A stretch of 24,284 bases of DNA from CAYJIX01 sp964370375 (GTDB taxonomy: Bacteria > Desulfobacterota > Desulfovibrionia > Desulfovibrionales > Desulfovibrionaceae). The notes below the pieces were generated by a model. It was not told the origin of the DNA. It saw only the letters and a program-made list of their open reading frames with translations, and searched no databases. The translations under genes were made by a program, and so were the position numbers. Below are positions 24,257 through 24,284 of the stretch, one piece after another (position 1 is the first letter of the stretch; each line of letters starts with the position of its first letter). Where the stretch lies: assembly GCA_964370375.1 (NCBI GenBank), contig CAYJIX010000035.1, positions 1 through 24,284 of the forward strand. Direction: 5' to 3'.

Positions 24257-24284
24257 ACCTTTTCCCAAGCGCATGCCTAACGTA

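Noticed and set aside
1..24284. CRISPR arrays, tRNA or rRNA genes, phage or integrase genes
   Set aside because: No regularly spaced repeats, no cloverleaf-like or rRNA-like segments and no integrase or transposase protein were seen, although tRNAs cannot be excluded without a covariance search.

Overview
This window looks like a chromosomal stretch from a Desulfovibrionaceae-type (sulfate-reducing deltaproteobacterial) organism of intermediate GC. That assignment is inferred from gene content and order (rpmE, a YqhQ-like DUF1385 protein and prfA in a row; an enolase of the type seen in Desulfovibrio; a receiver-TPR protein). No rRNA or tRNA gene is visible to fix it. Most of the window is housekeeping DNA, densely packed, with small directional operons.

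Layout. 1-2000: the tail of an unknown gene, then a umuD-umuC mutagenic polymerase pair. 2000-4810 (minus): a visibly AT-rich SF1 helicase fused to a C-terminal Vsr/DUF2726-like nuclease domain, the one clearly accessory, defence-like gene. 4865-7749: upp and a minus-strand chemoreceptor gene meeting at a shared bidirectional terminator. 7750-8483: AT-rich DNA without a convincing gene. 8484-14524: translation and envelope genes on the plus strand (rpmE, DUF1385, prfA, dsbD, trmJ, rsmG). 14576-15889 (minus): a pseudo-receiver/TPR protein, divergent from eno. 16217-20820: eno with its own terminator, then a tightly spaced run of a WcbI-like gene, hemW and an M24 aminopeptidase. 21075-24256: a small CopZ-like metal-binding protein, trmL, lysA, a block of nested inverted repeats, and trmO.

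How the genes relate. Many products act on translation: ribosomal protein L31, release factor RF1, the rRNA methyltransferase RsmG and three tRNA-modifying enzymes (TrmJ, TrmL, TrmO). The rest cover central metabolism (enolase, uracil salvage, lysine/DAP), redox folding of exported proteins (DsbD), SOS mutagenesis and chemotaxis.

The least explained parts are non-coding. A heavily structured leader lies between rpmE and the DUF1385-prfA pair, in which one RNA arm can pair either upstream or with the Shine-Dalgarno of the next gene. The eno leader has a 12-bp direct repeat at the promoter and a possible pseudoknot. A 130-bp MITE-like inverted repeat lies between lysA and trmO, and its terminal motif recurs elsewhere in the window. 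These RNA and repeat structures were found by reading base complementarity by eye. No folding energies, homology searches or expression data were available.
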